NCBI GenBank assembly: GCA_029856615.1
Contig: JAHKLF010000012.1
Location: 1-15,538 of the forward strand
Origin: Candidatus Njordarchaeota archaeon
Lineage (GTDB): Archaea > Asgardarchaeota > Njordarchaeia > Njordarchaeales > Njordarchaeaceae
DNA length: 15,538 bases
Direction of reading: 5' to 3'
The notes below the pieces were generated by a model, which saw only the letters and a list, made by a program, of their open reading frames with translations, was not told the origin of the DNA and made no database searches. Made by a program: the position numbers and the translations under genes. Shown in pieces: positions 7,478 to 13,500 of this stretch; position 1 is the first letter of the stretch; every line of letters begins with the position of its first letter.

Positions 7478-7711
7478 TCATCCCTTGAGTAGCCTTTCCG
7501 TGATCTCTTTCTTCGGTTTCCTTGTGAATTCTCTGTCTTGGATTATCTCCCCTATCCTCTCCGCGTGCCAGTACGCTTCCTCTAGCCTCCATGCTTTGTC
7601 TAGGATGCATTTCATTAGGATTCTCCTCCAGCTTAGCTTCCCCTTTCGCTTTGTTAGTGCTTCGTATTCTGCCTCGCTGAGCCTTATCATCAGCACTTTT
7701 ACCTTGCCCAT
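7478..7711 (-). CDS. Small RHH-like DNA-binding protein in the tnpB operon
   Basis: This 77-residue protein begins KVKVLMIRLSEAEYEAL, then a basic turn and a second helix SWRRILMKCIL, a pattern like ribbon-helix-helix (Arc/CopG/MetJ) regulators. A charged helical tail of about 35 residues follows (KAWRLEEAYWHAERI and on). ATG7711 is preceded by GAGGTAAA. The stop lies 17 bases before tnpB and overlaps its Shine-Dalgarno, so the two are surely co-transcribed. Likely roles are an autorepressor of the element or an accessory DNA-binding factor; both are inferences. A divergent gene beyond the GATATC boxes encodes another RHH protein. The RHH call is from pattern only. Confidence 0.7.
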   Translation of the reverse strand: MGKVKVLMIRLSEAEYEALTKRKGKLSWRRILMKCILDKAWRLEEAYWHAERIGEIIQDREFTRKPKKEITERLLKG

Positions 7712-7720
7712 AATTTTTAC

Positions 7721-7734
7721 CTCATTCTAATGAG
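7721..7734 (-). repeat. Small hairpin overlapping the RHH gene Shine-Dalgarno
   Basis: CTCATT and AATGAG form an inverted repeat. In the mRNA, CTCAT pairs with ATGAG around a 4-nt loop and includes the GAG of the GAGGTAAA ribosome site. It could mask translation start weakly, or be part of a left-end hairpin of the element. The stem is only 5 bp. Confidence 0.3.
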
Positions 7735-7768
7735 ATGTACTGTCGTGCTAGATCTCAAGCTTTTTTTA

Positions 7769-7804
7769 GATATCTTAAGGATATCAAGATATCTTTAAGA
7801 TATC
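7769..7804. promoter_or_regulatory. Operator array: four GATATC boxes
   Basis: The palindrome GATATC occurs at 7769-7774, 7780-7785, 7788-7793 and 7799-7804, mostly extended to AGATATCTTAAG-like sites. Centre-to-centre spacings are 11, 8 and 11 bases, near one helical turn. The array lies between two divergent RHH-type genes and directly beside the TATA box of the plus-strand one. Tandem palindromic half-sites are typical of RHH autoregulators, so one or both proteins probably bind here. Which one does is unknown. Confidence 0.65.
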
Positions 7805-7809
7805 TTATG

Positions 7810-7818
7810 TATTTAAAT
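7810..7818 (+). promoter_or_regulatory. TATA box of the 57-aa RHH gene
   Basis: TATTTAAAT lies 6 bases after the last GATATC box and about 40 bases upstream of ATG7855. Standard spacing gives a transcript start near 7840 and a short leader containing AGGTGAT. A protein bound at the adjacent box would be well placed to control it. Confidence 0.6.
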
Positions 7819-7854
7819 CTATCGCTTGGATATATTAATATTAGGTGATTTTTC

Positions 7855-8028
7855 ATGAAAGATGTCAAAAAAGCGAAAAAAGTCAAGATTCTTGTTAGTC
7901 TTCCCGAATACATTGTTAGGAGGATTGATGTCATAGCAGCACGAAGGGGTATGAGGAGAAGCACTTTAATTCAAATTATTCTAGAAGACTATCTAAAGAA
8001 GATAGAAAATGAAGGAAAATTAACTTAA
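7855..8028 (+). CDS. 57-aa ribbon-helix-helix (CopG-type) regulator
   Basis: This small gene encodes 57 residues. After a lysine-rich start, KVKILVSLPEYIVRRIDV gives the beta-strand and first helix, then AARRGMRRSTLIQIILEDYLKK gives the turn and second helix, the classic RHH_1/CopG layout with the RS-TLI turn. Such proteins dimerise and place an antiparallel strand pair in the major groove. ATG7855 is preceded by AGGTGAT (7844-7850) and a TATA box at 7810-7818. The GATATC array just upstream is the likely binding site, implying autoregulation and control of the divergent RHH-tnpB operon. No toxin gene follows, so an antitoxin role is not supported. Confidence 0.85.
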   Translation: MKDVKKAKKVKILVSLPEYIVRRIDVIAARRGMRRSTLIQIILEDYLKKIENEGKLT

Positions 8029-8169
8029 GGTAAAAAAGAATTTGAAATCATTCAAGAATGCAGGAAATATTAAAAATGATTATTAAGAAAGGTTACGAGG
8101 AAATTTTTAAGTAACGAGTTTATTTGTTCAAGAAATTTTATGCAATTTCTCCTTAATGACGTTTTGCAG
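8029..8169. other. AT-rich spacer without a gene
   Basis: Between the RHH gene and the nested repeat elements I see no gene. An inverted repeat AGAAATT-TTATGC-AATTTCT lies at 8131-8150 and a weaker GTTAC...GTAAC pair lies before it; either could act as an RNA 3' structure. Confidence 0.5.
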
Positions 8170-8216
8170 GAGGTCTGTGGAAGCTAGATGGGCTTGAATA
8201 AAGTTACCTAGATTTG

Positions 8217-8537
8217 CCGTCATGAACTGAGCAGGAAAACTTGCCCAAACTTACCCAAAGTTGGGCAAAGTTACCCAAGCTTACAAGGCAGATGAAAAAA
8301 GCCAGATCCGCACCTCTTCATAAACCTTACTTGAGAGGCGCAATAAGACTTAAGAAGCATTACAAGCATATATGTTTTTCAAGCTAAAGATGTGGGGAGT
8401 CGGGGTCCCCCCGAGCGGGGCTGAGTCTAATGACATGCCCCCAATGAACCCAGAGGGGGCAGAGGGTGATGCGGCCCAAGGGGAAGAGGGCAAATTTGGG
8501 TAACTTTGTCTAAGTTTGCCCAACTTCCCCAGACCCC
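8217..8537 (-). mobile_element. Inner MITE-like element inserted in another copy
   Basis: This full copy is in minus orientation. Its head (GGGGTCTGGGGAAG, from 8537) matches the copy at 12504, the conserved box is at 8452-8419, and the tail ends GACGGC near 8216. Head and tail form imperfect terminal inverted repeats: head GGCAAACTTAGACAAAG against the reverse-complemented tail CCCAAACTTACCCAAAG. Both ends consist of units about 10-11 bases long such as AAGTTTGGGC. It interrupts the outer copy after ATTTGCC. A clear target duplication is not visible beyond about two C bases. It is GC-richer than the surroundings. The open frames in it are not credible genes. Confidence 0.82.
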
Positions 8538-8640
8538 GCTTCTCCTTAAGCCACATTATCCTCCTCTCTCTAGGTTCGTTGGAAGCACATCATTGGACTC
8601 AGCCCTGTTTGGGGAATCCCAAGTTCTCCACATCTTTACC

Positions 8641-8696
8641 CCAGAGAAAAATACAATAAGCCCTAAAAGCATTCAATATCATTGTATTTTCTCTGG
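8641..8696. repeat. Long hairpin inside the outer element
   Basis: CCAGAGAAAAATACAAT (8641-8657) pairs with ATTGTATTTTCTCTGG (8681-8696), 16 bp with one bulged A and a loop of about 23 nt. The other two copies lack this exact hairpin; the copy at 12504 has a weaker GCTAAAA/TTTTAGC pair nearby. It could be a local terminator-like structure or a tiny insertion. Confidence 0.6.
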
Positions 8697-8885
8697 ATAA
8701 AGTTTACGAAGAAGAGTAGATTCAGTTTATCTAGCTTGTCTTGCAAGCTTAAGCGGTTCTGTTCAACTTTAAGTAAGTTCGGGCAATTTTTGCTCAGTTT
8801 ATGATGGCAATTGAAGTTCTAATAAACAGATTCTCGGACGAAAATTCTGGGAAAGGTTCTTGAATTCAAAGTTTTTTAGAAGGTA

Positions 8886-8991
8886 TGGTGCGCCGGGCGG
8901 GACTCGAACCCGCGCCACCGGCTTGGGTTCGGCCCAAAGCCGTCCTGAGCGGCTTTGGAAGGCCGGCATCCTACCGCTAGACCACCGGCGC
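8886..8991 (-). tRNA. tRNA-Gly(UCC) with a 32-nt intron
   Basis: On the minus strand, acceptor GCGCCGG (8991-8985) pairs with CCGGCGC (8896-8890), followed by A and an encoded CCA (8888-8886). The T arm is GCGGG-TTCGAGT-CCCGC. The anticodon stem CCGGC (8966-8962) pairs with GCCGG (8922-8918); 39 nt separate the arms instead of 7. Removing 32 nt restores loop CTTCCAA with anticodon TCC (8959-8957). The canonical 37/38 cut gives an intron at 8955-8924; repeated bases allow cuts from 34/35 to 38/39. The intron folds on itself (CCAAAGCCG/CGGCTTTGG, including anticodon bases) and a second hairpin TTGGG/CCCAA overlaps its end. Confidence 0.92.
8924..8955 (-). other. tRNA-Gly intron
   Basis: This is the 32-nt insert in the anticodon loop, placed at canonical position 37/38 by default. 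The strongest helix, CCAAAGCCG with CGGCTTTGG, pairs anticodon-loop bases with the intron. I could not draw a strict bulge-helix-bulge, so the cut sites are approximate. Confidence 0.7.
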
Positions 8992-9049
8992 TTTTCTGTG
9001 TATTCAGATATATTTCTAGATGAATAGTTAGGTATTAAATTTTATTCGC

Positions 9050-9631
9050 TTAAGGAGCTCCTAGGAACGCGTTGCAGACGTTTAACAGTAAGAGAGAGCC
9101 TATAAATACGAAAACGCCAGCTACTAGAGTATTTATTTTCTTTTCGTGCTTTATTAGCCTCTTAACGATTTCTCCCAAATAGACTCCAATGGAAGTTAAA
9201 ATAGCGAATGCTACTATGGCTCCTATTAGTATATTCAATGTGTTATGATATAGTGATGCTAATAAAATGACAGTAATTTGCGTTTTGTCGCCGATCTCGG
9301 CTAAGAATACTGAGAAGAAACTCTTAATAAGAGGGTTTCCTTTCCTCTTGGGAGAGGATTTAATTGATTCCTCTTTCTTCATAAATGTATGTGCACCCAT
9401 TATTATGAATAAAATTCCCGAAAGCGCCATAATTGTCTCAAAGGAGATATATTTTGATATTTCATTGCCGACTAATACTCCAAGAGCTGAGATTACTGCT
9501 AGAGCTGAGAGAGACCCCATAAAGACTTGATGTTTTTCATATTCAGCAGACAATGAAATTACTAATAATTGAGTTTTATCCAATAATTCTGTAGATGCTA
9601 CCAATATGAATGCCGTAATTAAGTCATGCAG
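9050..9631 (-). CDS. GDT1/TMEM165 (UPF0016) family cation transporter
   Basis: This membrane protein has two copies of the family signature: TELLDKTQ near the N-terminus and AEIGDKTQ near the middle, with about six hydrophobic segments in total. GDT1/MneA-type proteins exchange Mn2+ or Ca2+ for protons across the membrane. The first recognised start is TTG9604 (184 aa), but that removes most of the first helix. The same frame stays open upstream and reads LHDLITAFILVASTELLDKTQ, the expected N-terminus. The only plausible codon there is CTG at 9631, 6 bases after GGGGGG, giving 193 aa; the next upstream in-frame stop is at 9655. A non-standard start is therefore suggested. It follows the winged-helix gene by 24 bases, in one operon. 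Confidence 0.82.
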   Translation of the reverse strand: MHDLITAFILVASTELLDKTQLLVISLSAEYEKHQVFMGSLSALAVISALGVLVGNEISKYISFETIMALSGILFIIMGAHTFMKKEESIKSSPKRKGNPLIKSFFSVFLAEIGDKTQITVILLASLYHNTLNILIGAIVAFAILTSIGVYLGEIVKRLIKHEKKINTLVAGVFVFIGSLLLLNVCNAFLGAP

Positions 9632-9655
9632 GGAGTTCCCCCCATTATTAATCTA

Positions 9656-9940
9656 CTAGGGGTCATATCTGCTTATCCTGTTAAAGAAATCTATTAATAT
9701 TTTAACAAGCTGGCTATCCCTATTCAAGTAGAATATTTTCGCTTTTTCGCTTCCTCCCACAAACCTTATTAATCCAAGTTTTTCTAGACTAATTACCTTG
9801 GCAGACACAGCACTAGGAGATGCATCTATAATTTTTGCCATCCTACTTATTGTGAAATATTCCATTGGTCTTTTTAGTAATTCCTCAATAATTTTAACTT
9901 GTGTAGGTGTACGAAATAATTCAAATAGTGTTACGGGCAA
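9656..9940 (-). CDS. Winged-helix transcriptional regulator
   Basis: This 94-residue protein has the ArsR/MarR-like winged-helix layout: helices LFELFRTPTQVKIIEELLKR and FTISRMAKIIDAS, a recognition helix PSAVSAKVISLEKLGLI, then the wing RFVGGSEKAKIFYLN and a C-terminal helix for dimer contact. No metal-binding Cys cluster is present. It starts at TTG9940, after a GGGGG run at 9947-9951, a weaker Shine-Dalgarno than its neighbours have. It precedes the GDT1 transporter by 24 bases, so it may control that operon, perhaps in response to metal; this is context only. The divergent acetyltransferase gene begins 59 bases away and may share control. Confidence 0.78.
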   Translation of the reverse strand: MPVTLFELFRTPTQVKIIEELLKRPMEYFTISRMAKIIDASPSAVSAKVISLEKLGLIRFVGGSEKAKIFYLNRDSQLVKILIDFFNRISRYDP

Positions 9941-9999
9941 ATGAGACCCCCTGAATCTTTCAAAAAATTGGTAATATATCCATTTTAGGTGAAATAAGA

Positions 10000-10599
10000 T
10001 TGCAAATTAAGAATTTAGAATTTAACTTTAAGCTAGATAACATATATTTCAGAAACTGTGAGTATGAGGACATTACACAAGTGATTTACGTAAATAGACG
10101 AACATTGCCGGAGAATTATTCACGCTACACTTTCTTATCCATGTTAAGGCTCTATAAAGATCTTTTTTTCGTTGCGGTAGATGTTGAAAAAGATGCGGTC
10201 ATTGGATATATTATGAACAAACTTGATGAAGGAAGATCTCTTTTCCGTAAAGAAGAGGGGGTTATTTTAAAAGGTCATGTTTTTTCAGTTGGCGTTTTGC
10301 ATGAATATAGGAGGCGAGGTATAGCTAGCGCATTATTAGCTCTAGGTTTTAAAGCAATGATGTCAAGAGGAGTGAAAGAAATTTTTCTTGAAGTTCGAGT
10401 AAGTAATATTCCAGCAATTAAACTCTACGAGAAATTTAGAATGAAGATTGTTGATGAGCTACCCAAATATTATGCTGATGGCGAAAATGCTTATGTAATG
10501 GCTGTTAGAGTTGAAGACTGTGAAGATATTGTGGATGAGATAGTAGATTACCTAGTAAAGAATGGCAAAATTATTTCTGGTGAGGAAAATGGCATATAG
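10000..10599 (+). CDS. N-terminal protein acetyltransferase (Ard1/RimI, Nat)
   Basis: This GNAT-fold enzyme transfers acetyl from acetyl-CoA to protein N-termini. In 199 residues, the acetyl-CoA site GVLHEYRRRGIASALL (near 98-113) carries the RxxGxA motif, followed by EVRVSNIPAIKLYEKF and YYADGENAYVM, all typical of archaeal Ard1/Naa10-like enzymes. Its N-terminal ~20 residues and the acidic C-terminal helix extend beyond the GNAT core. It starts at TTG10000 with AGGTGA 7 bases upstream. The 3' end overlaps the ABCE1 start by 11 bases, and the ABCE1 Shine-Dalgarno lies inside it, so the pair is translationally coupled. A ribosomal-protein RimI role is possible, but archaeal homologues are usually broad. 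Confidence 0.88.
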   Translation: MQIKNLEFNFKLDNIYFRNCEYEDITQVIYVNRRTLPENYSRYTFLSMLRLYKDLFFVAVDVEKDAVIGYIMNKLDEGRSLFRKEEGVILKGHVFSVGVLHEYRRRGIASALLALGFKAMMSRGVKEIFLEVRVSNIPAIKLYEKFRMKIVDELPKYYADGENAYVMAVRVEDCEDIVDEIVDYLVKNGKIISGEENGI

Positions 10600-12409
10600 G
10601 AGACCAACCAGAATTGCTGTTATAGATTATGATCGTTGTAGACCAGACAAAACAAAGTATATGTGCATGAATGTATGTCCTCCTCAAAGAGCAGGAACAC
10701 AAGTATTTACTATCGATGAAGAAACAAAGTACCCCCATATAGATGAAGAATTATGCATTGGATGCGGCATATGCGTTAAGCATTGCCCCTTTGGTGCGAT
10801 TATAGTGGTTAATTTACCAGCCCCAATCGAAGAGGAAATAGTTCATAGATACGGTCCAAATGCTTTCTCTTTATATCGTCTTCCAATCCCCATGCAAGGC
10901 CAAGTAGTTGGGCTTGTTGGGCAAAATGCTATAGGTAAATCAACAAGCTTGAAAATTTTATCAGGCTTAATTAAGCCTAATCTTGGTAAATATGAGAACC
11001 CTCCCGAATGGGATGAAATCATACAGCATTTTCGAGGTACCTTATTGCAGACATACTTTTCATTAATGGCTGATGGAGCTCTCAAAGTTGTATATAAACC
11101 ACAATATGTTGATGCAATACCAAAAATTGTTAGAGGAACTGTGAGGGAGATATTGAGAAAATACGACGAAAGAAACATATCTGATCAAATAATCGAGGAT
11201 CTCAAGATGAATGCTTTTCTAGACAGGGACATTAAGAATCTCAGTGGAGGGGAGCTACAAAAATTAGCCATTGCGGTAACTATAGAGAAAGATGCAGACG
11301 TATATTTATTTGACGAGCCATCATCATACTTAGATGTCCTAGAGAGAATGCGGATGGCTCGCGTTATAAGAGAGCTTGCAGAGAGGGATAAAAAGTATGT
11401 TCTCGTCGCTGAACACGATTTAGCAATTCTAGATTACATCAGCGATACAGTATGCATTTTTTATGGTGAACCAAATGCGTATGGTATTGTATCAAAGCCT
11501 CGTAGTGTGAGAGAAGGGATTAATATATTCCTGGATGGATATGTGCCTGATGAGAATATCAGATTTCGAGATACGCCTATTAAATTCAAGATCATGGCGC
11601 CGGTGGATTCTTCAATAGAGAAGGAAATATTGTTGAAATACCCAAAATTGAGGAAGACCCTAGGCAATTTTACTTTAGAGGTATCTGAGGGAGAATTCAG
11701 ACGCGGGGAAGTCATTGGCATCGTAGGACCAAACGGTATTGGAAAAACAACTTTCATAAAATTAATAGCAGGAATCCTAAGTCCCGATGAAGGCTATAAC
11801 TTCGAAGTACATGAAAAAATAACGATATCATATAAGCCTCAATATCTAAGTGAATTTGTTAGAGAAGATGAATGGTTAACCGTTAGAGAGAAGATAGAAG
11901 AAGCAAGAAGAAATGCGTTATCCGATAAGTGGTACCGCGCTTATGTAATTAATCCGTTGAATTTGGACAAGATAATGGATCTCCCTCTTGATGAACTCAG
12001 TGGAGGAGAACTCCAGAAAGTTGCAATAGCATACACACTAGCAAAGAAGGCGGACATCTACCTACTGGACGAGCCCTCAGCCTATATATCTGCCGAAGAT
12101 AGATTCAGAGTTGCAAAAACGATAAAGAACTTAGCAGAAACAAGCGACGTAACCATAGTTGTCGTTGAACACGACATCCTAGTGGTTGATTACATAGCAG
12201 ATAGATTAATGGTTTTTGACGGCGAACCAGGAAAGCATGGAATCGCAAGAGGCCCCTTCAGCATGTTAGAAGGTATGAATATCTTCCTTAGAAAACTAGG
12301 AATAACGTTCAGGAGAGATAAGCATAGCGGGCGTCCTAGGATTAATAAACCAGGAAGCAGGTTAGATAAGCAACAGAAAGCACTTGGACAATTTTATTAT
12401 GTAGCGTAG
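10589..12409 (+). CDS. ABCE1 ribosome-recycling ATPase (Rli1)
   Basis: ABCE1 splits post-termination ribosomes using twin ATPase domains and an N-terminal FeS domain. This 606-aa protein has Walker A GQNAIGKST (111-119) and a second GPNGIGKTT, two LSGGELQ signatures, Walker B boxes VYLFDEP and IYLLDEP, and the family hinge. The ferredoxin-like motif CIGCGICVKHCP provides Cys56, 59, 62 and 66. The first cluster segment reads C-RPDK-T-KYM-C-MNV-C-P: Cys17, Cys26 and Cys30 are present, but the Cys expected after RPDK is Thr22 (ACA). The ATG at 10589 is chosen because GGTGAGG (10579-10585) precedes it and MAYRRPTRIAVIDYDRC fits the family; the in-frame ATG at 10562 is too early. It overlaps the acetyltransferase gene by 11 bases. 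Confidence 0.96.
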   Translation: MAYRRPTRIAVIDYDRCRPDKTKYMCMNVCPPQRAGTQVFTIDEETKYPHIDEELCIGCGICVKHCPFGAIIVVNLPAPIEEEIVHRYGPNAFSLYRLPIPMQGQVVGLVGQNAIGKSTSLKILSGLIKPNLGKYENPPEWDEIIQHFRGTLLQTYFSLMADGALKVVYKPQYVDAIPKIVRGTVREILRKYDERNISDQIIEDLKMNAFLDRDIKNLSGGELQKLAIAVTIEKDADVYLFDEPSSYLDVLERMRMARVIRELAERDKKYVLVAEHDLAILDYISDTVCIFYGEPNAYGIVSKPRSVREGINIFLDGYVPDENIRFRDTPIKFKIMAPVDSSIEKEILLKYPKLRKTLGNFTLEVSEGEFRRGEVIGIVGPNGIGKTTFIKLIAGILSPDEGYNFEVHEKITISYKPQYLSEFVREDEWLTVREKIEEARRNALSDKWYRAYVINPLNLDKIMDLPLDELSGGELQKVAIAYTLAKKADIYLLDEPSAYISAEDRFRVAKTIKNLAETSDVTIVVVEHDILVVDYIADRLMVFDGEPGKHGIARGPFSMLEGMNIFLRKLGITFRRDKHSGRPRINKPGSRLDKQQKALGQFYYVA

Positions 12410-12503
12410 GAACGGATAAGAAATAAGAGTATCAGCGTACTTTGTATTTCTTGCATCGACCCTGATAAGATCTGGAGTTTCTTAGATTTTTGATCTCATG
12501 GAC

Positions 12504-12822
12504 GGGATCTGGGGAAGTTGGACAGACTTAGACAAAGTTACCCAAATTTGTTCATTTCCCCCTAGGCCGCATAATCTTCTACCCCTATGGGTTTATTGGA
12601 GGCATGTCATTGGACTCAGCCATTTGGGGACTCTGAGGTTCCCTACATTCTTGGCTAAAATATTATGAGACGAATATGCTTTTTTTAGCTTTTACCAAGT
12701 TTGGATTAAATTTAGCGAAGAAATGCAAAGCTTTGACCTATCTACTCTCTTCTATCCTTTGTTCAATTTTGTCCAAGTTTTGGGTAAGTTTGAGCAAGTT
12801 TTCCTACTCAGTTGGTGACGGC
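12504..12822 (+). mobile_element. Third copy of the ~320-bp MITE-like element
   Basis: This complete plus-strand copy starts GGGATCTGGGGAAG and ends GACGGC. Its conserved box (12588-12621) differs from that of the inner copy by 3 of 34 bases. Distances agree with the other copies: about 84 bases from head to box and 201 from box to end. The head has 10-11-base units (AAGTTGGACAG, ACTTAGACAA, AGTTACCCAA), and the tail mirrors this (ATTTTGTCCA, AGTTTTGGGTA, AGTTTGAGCA). A short stem GCTAAAA/TTTTAGC lies in the centre. It sits about 95 bases after ABCE1. A 15-base direct repeat AAATAAGrATATCAG-like (12421-12435, 12828-12842) flanks it loosely, with one mismatch, but the left copy is 68 bases from the element end. 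Confidence 0.82.
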
Positions 12823-12930
12823 TTTCGAAATAAGAATATCAGAAGGAAGGAAGAAGGCATTCCCCCCCTCTCATCAAGAAATCATCTTTCGAGCGGGGAT
12901 CATCTAAATATTATAGAACAATAAAGGCGA

Positions 12931-12939
12931 TTATTTAAG
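12931..12939 (+). promoter_or_regulatory. TATA-like box before the unknown gene
   Basis: TTATTTAAG lies only 16 bases upstream of the preferred TTG12956. Usual spacing would place transcription start near or at the start codon, which conflicts with the clear AAGGTGA in between. Either the box is not used or transcription starts a little earlier. Confidence 0.3.
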
Positions 12940-12955
12940 CCTTAAGGTGAAAAAC

Positions 12956-13420
12956 TTGGACAAGATAATTGTCTTAGAATTTTCGATGATCGGAAAAAAG
13001 AGGGCTTATGCATTATTGTTAATGAATGCAAGATTTGTTCGGCTTCTATCGCAGTATTATACACAGTTTCGTCATATTAAGAATCTTGGAAAAATAGCTA
13101 AAAAGAAAGCTATTAAGAGGTTTCCTTCTAAATTCGAGAAAATAAAGCCTTTCATAGATTATATTTATCTCACTACTAGAAAAGAAAGTATTAAAAAGAA
13201 AATCAGAGAGTTGCAGATGAAGTATTCTGGCTTATTAATATATGATATAAACTTTGAGAAGGATATTCTAAAAACAAATAAGTGGAGCCTAATACGAGAA
13301 AACAAGAGAAAACTCAAACTATCGAGAAGGTATGATTATTTAACAGTAATAAACCTAGTTGACGAAGCATTACGCTGGTTCATGAATAAAGACGTGAAAG
13401 AAAAGATTTTAGATCCATAA
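12956..13420 (+). CDS. Conserved-looking protein of unknown function, 154 aa
   Basis: I do not recognise this protein. From TTG12956 it has 154 residues, is strongly basic, and begins with a strand pair DKIIVLEFSMIGKKRAYALLLM. A helical, lysine-rich middle follows (KKKAIKRFPSKFEKIKPFIDYIY, then SIKKKIRELQMKYSG), then LLIYDINFEKDIL, and the C-terminus ends in an acidic helix INLVDEALRWFMNKDV. No Cys pairs, signal peptide or membrane helix are visible. An RNA-binding role would fit the charge but is a guess. TTG12956 follows AAGGTGA by 5 bases; the in-frame GTG12947 lies within that Shine-Dalgarno. It converges on the ATP synthase operon. Confidence 0.7.
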   Translation: MDKIIVLEFSMIGKKRAYALLLMNARFVRLLSQYYTQFRHIKNLGKIAKKKAIKRFPSKFEKIKPFIDYIYLTTRKESIKKKIRELQMKYSGLLIYDINFEKDILKTNKWSLIRENKRKLKLSRRYDYLTVINLVDEALRWFMNKDVKEKILDP

Positions 13421-13500
13421 GAAAACGACGAACCGCAATTAATTAAAACACTAAATAAAAACGAGGGCGGGAATGAATATCAAAAAGATAAGAAGAAGGA

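Larger units (their letters stand above)
8170..8808 (+). mobile_element. Outer MITE-like element, split by a second copy
   Basis: This is a copy of the ~320-bp non-coding repeat in plus orientation, broken in two. Its head is 8170-8218: from GGTCTG at 8172 it aligns without gaps to the head of the inner copy, 34 of 47 bases matching and mostly transitions. The body resumes at 8538 with GCTTCTCC and runs to GATGGC at 8803-8808. Removing the insert gives about 320 bases, the length of the other copies (322 and 319). The conserved box ending TTGGACTCAGCC is at 8571-8604, and 10-base-phased AAGTT/CAACTT units form the tail (8762-8792). No transposase is encoded. Confidence 0.8.

Noticed and set aside
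8233..8283. Phased repeats as a CRISPR array
   Set aside because: Units are 10-11 bases with no unique spacers and no cas genes nearby.
8350..8700. Two mirrored open frames (minus 8350-8556, plus 8506-8700) sharing protein-like strings SLDSA and HIF
   Set aside because: They are readings of the same non-coding repeat in opposite orientation; in the third copy this frame hits a stop just after the box (TGA at 12634), and differences between copies are not biased to silent sites.
6165..8991. Integrative element using tRNA-Gly as attachment site
   Set aside because: No integrase and no repeat of the tRNA 3' end elsewhere in the window.
12501..12821. GACGG direct repeat at both ends of the third element as a target duplication
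   Set aside because: GACGGC is present at the tail of the inner copy too (GATGGC in the outer), so it belongs to the element; the other heads lack it.
12676..12924. 82-aa plus open frame downstream of ABCE1
   Set aside because: Mostly inside the tail of the third repeat element, no Shine-Dalgarno, and its sequence follows the phased nucleotide repeats.
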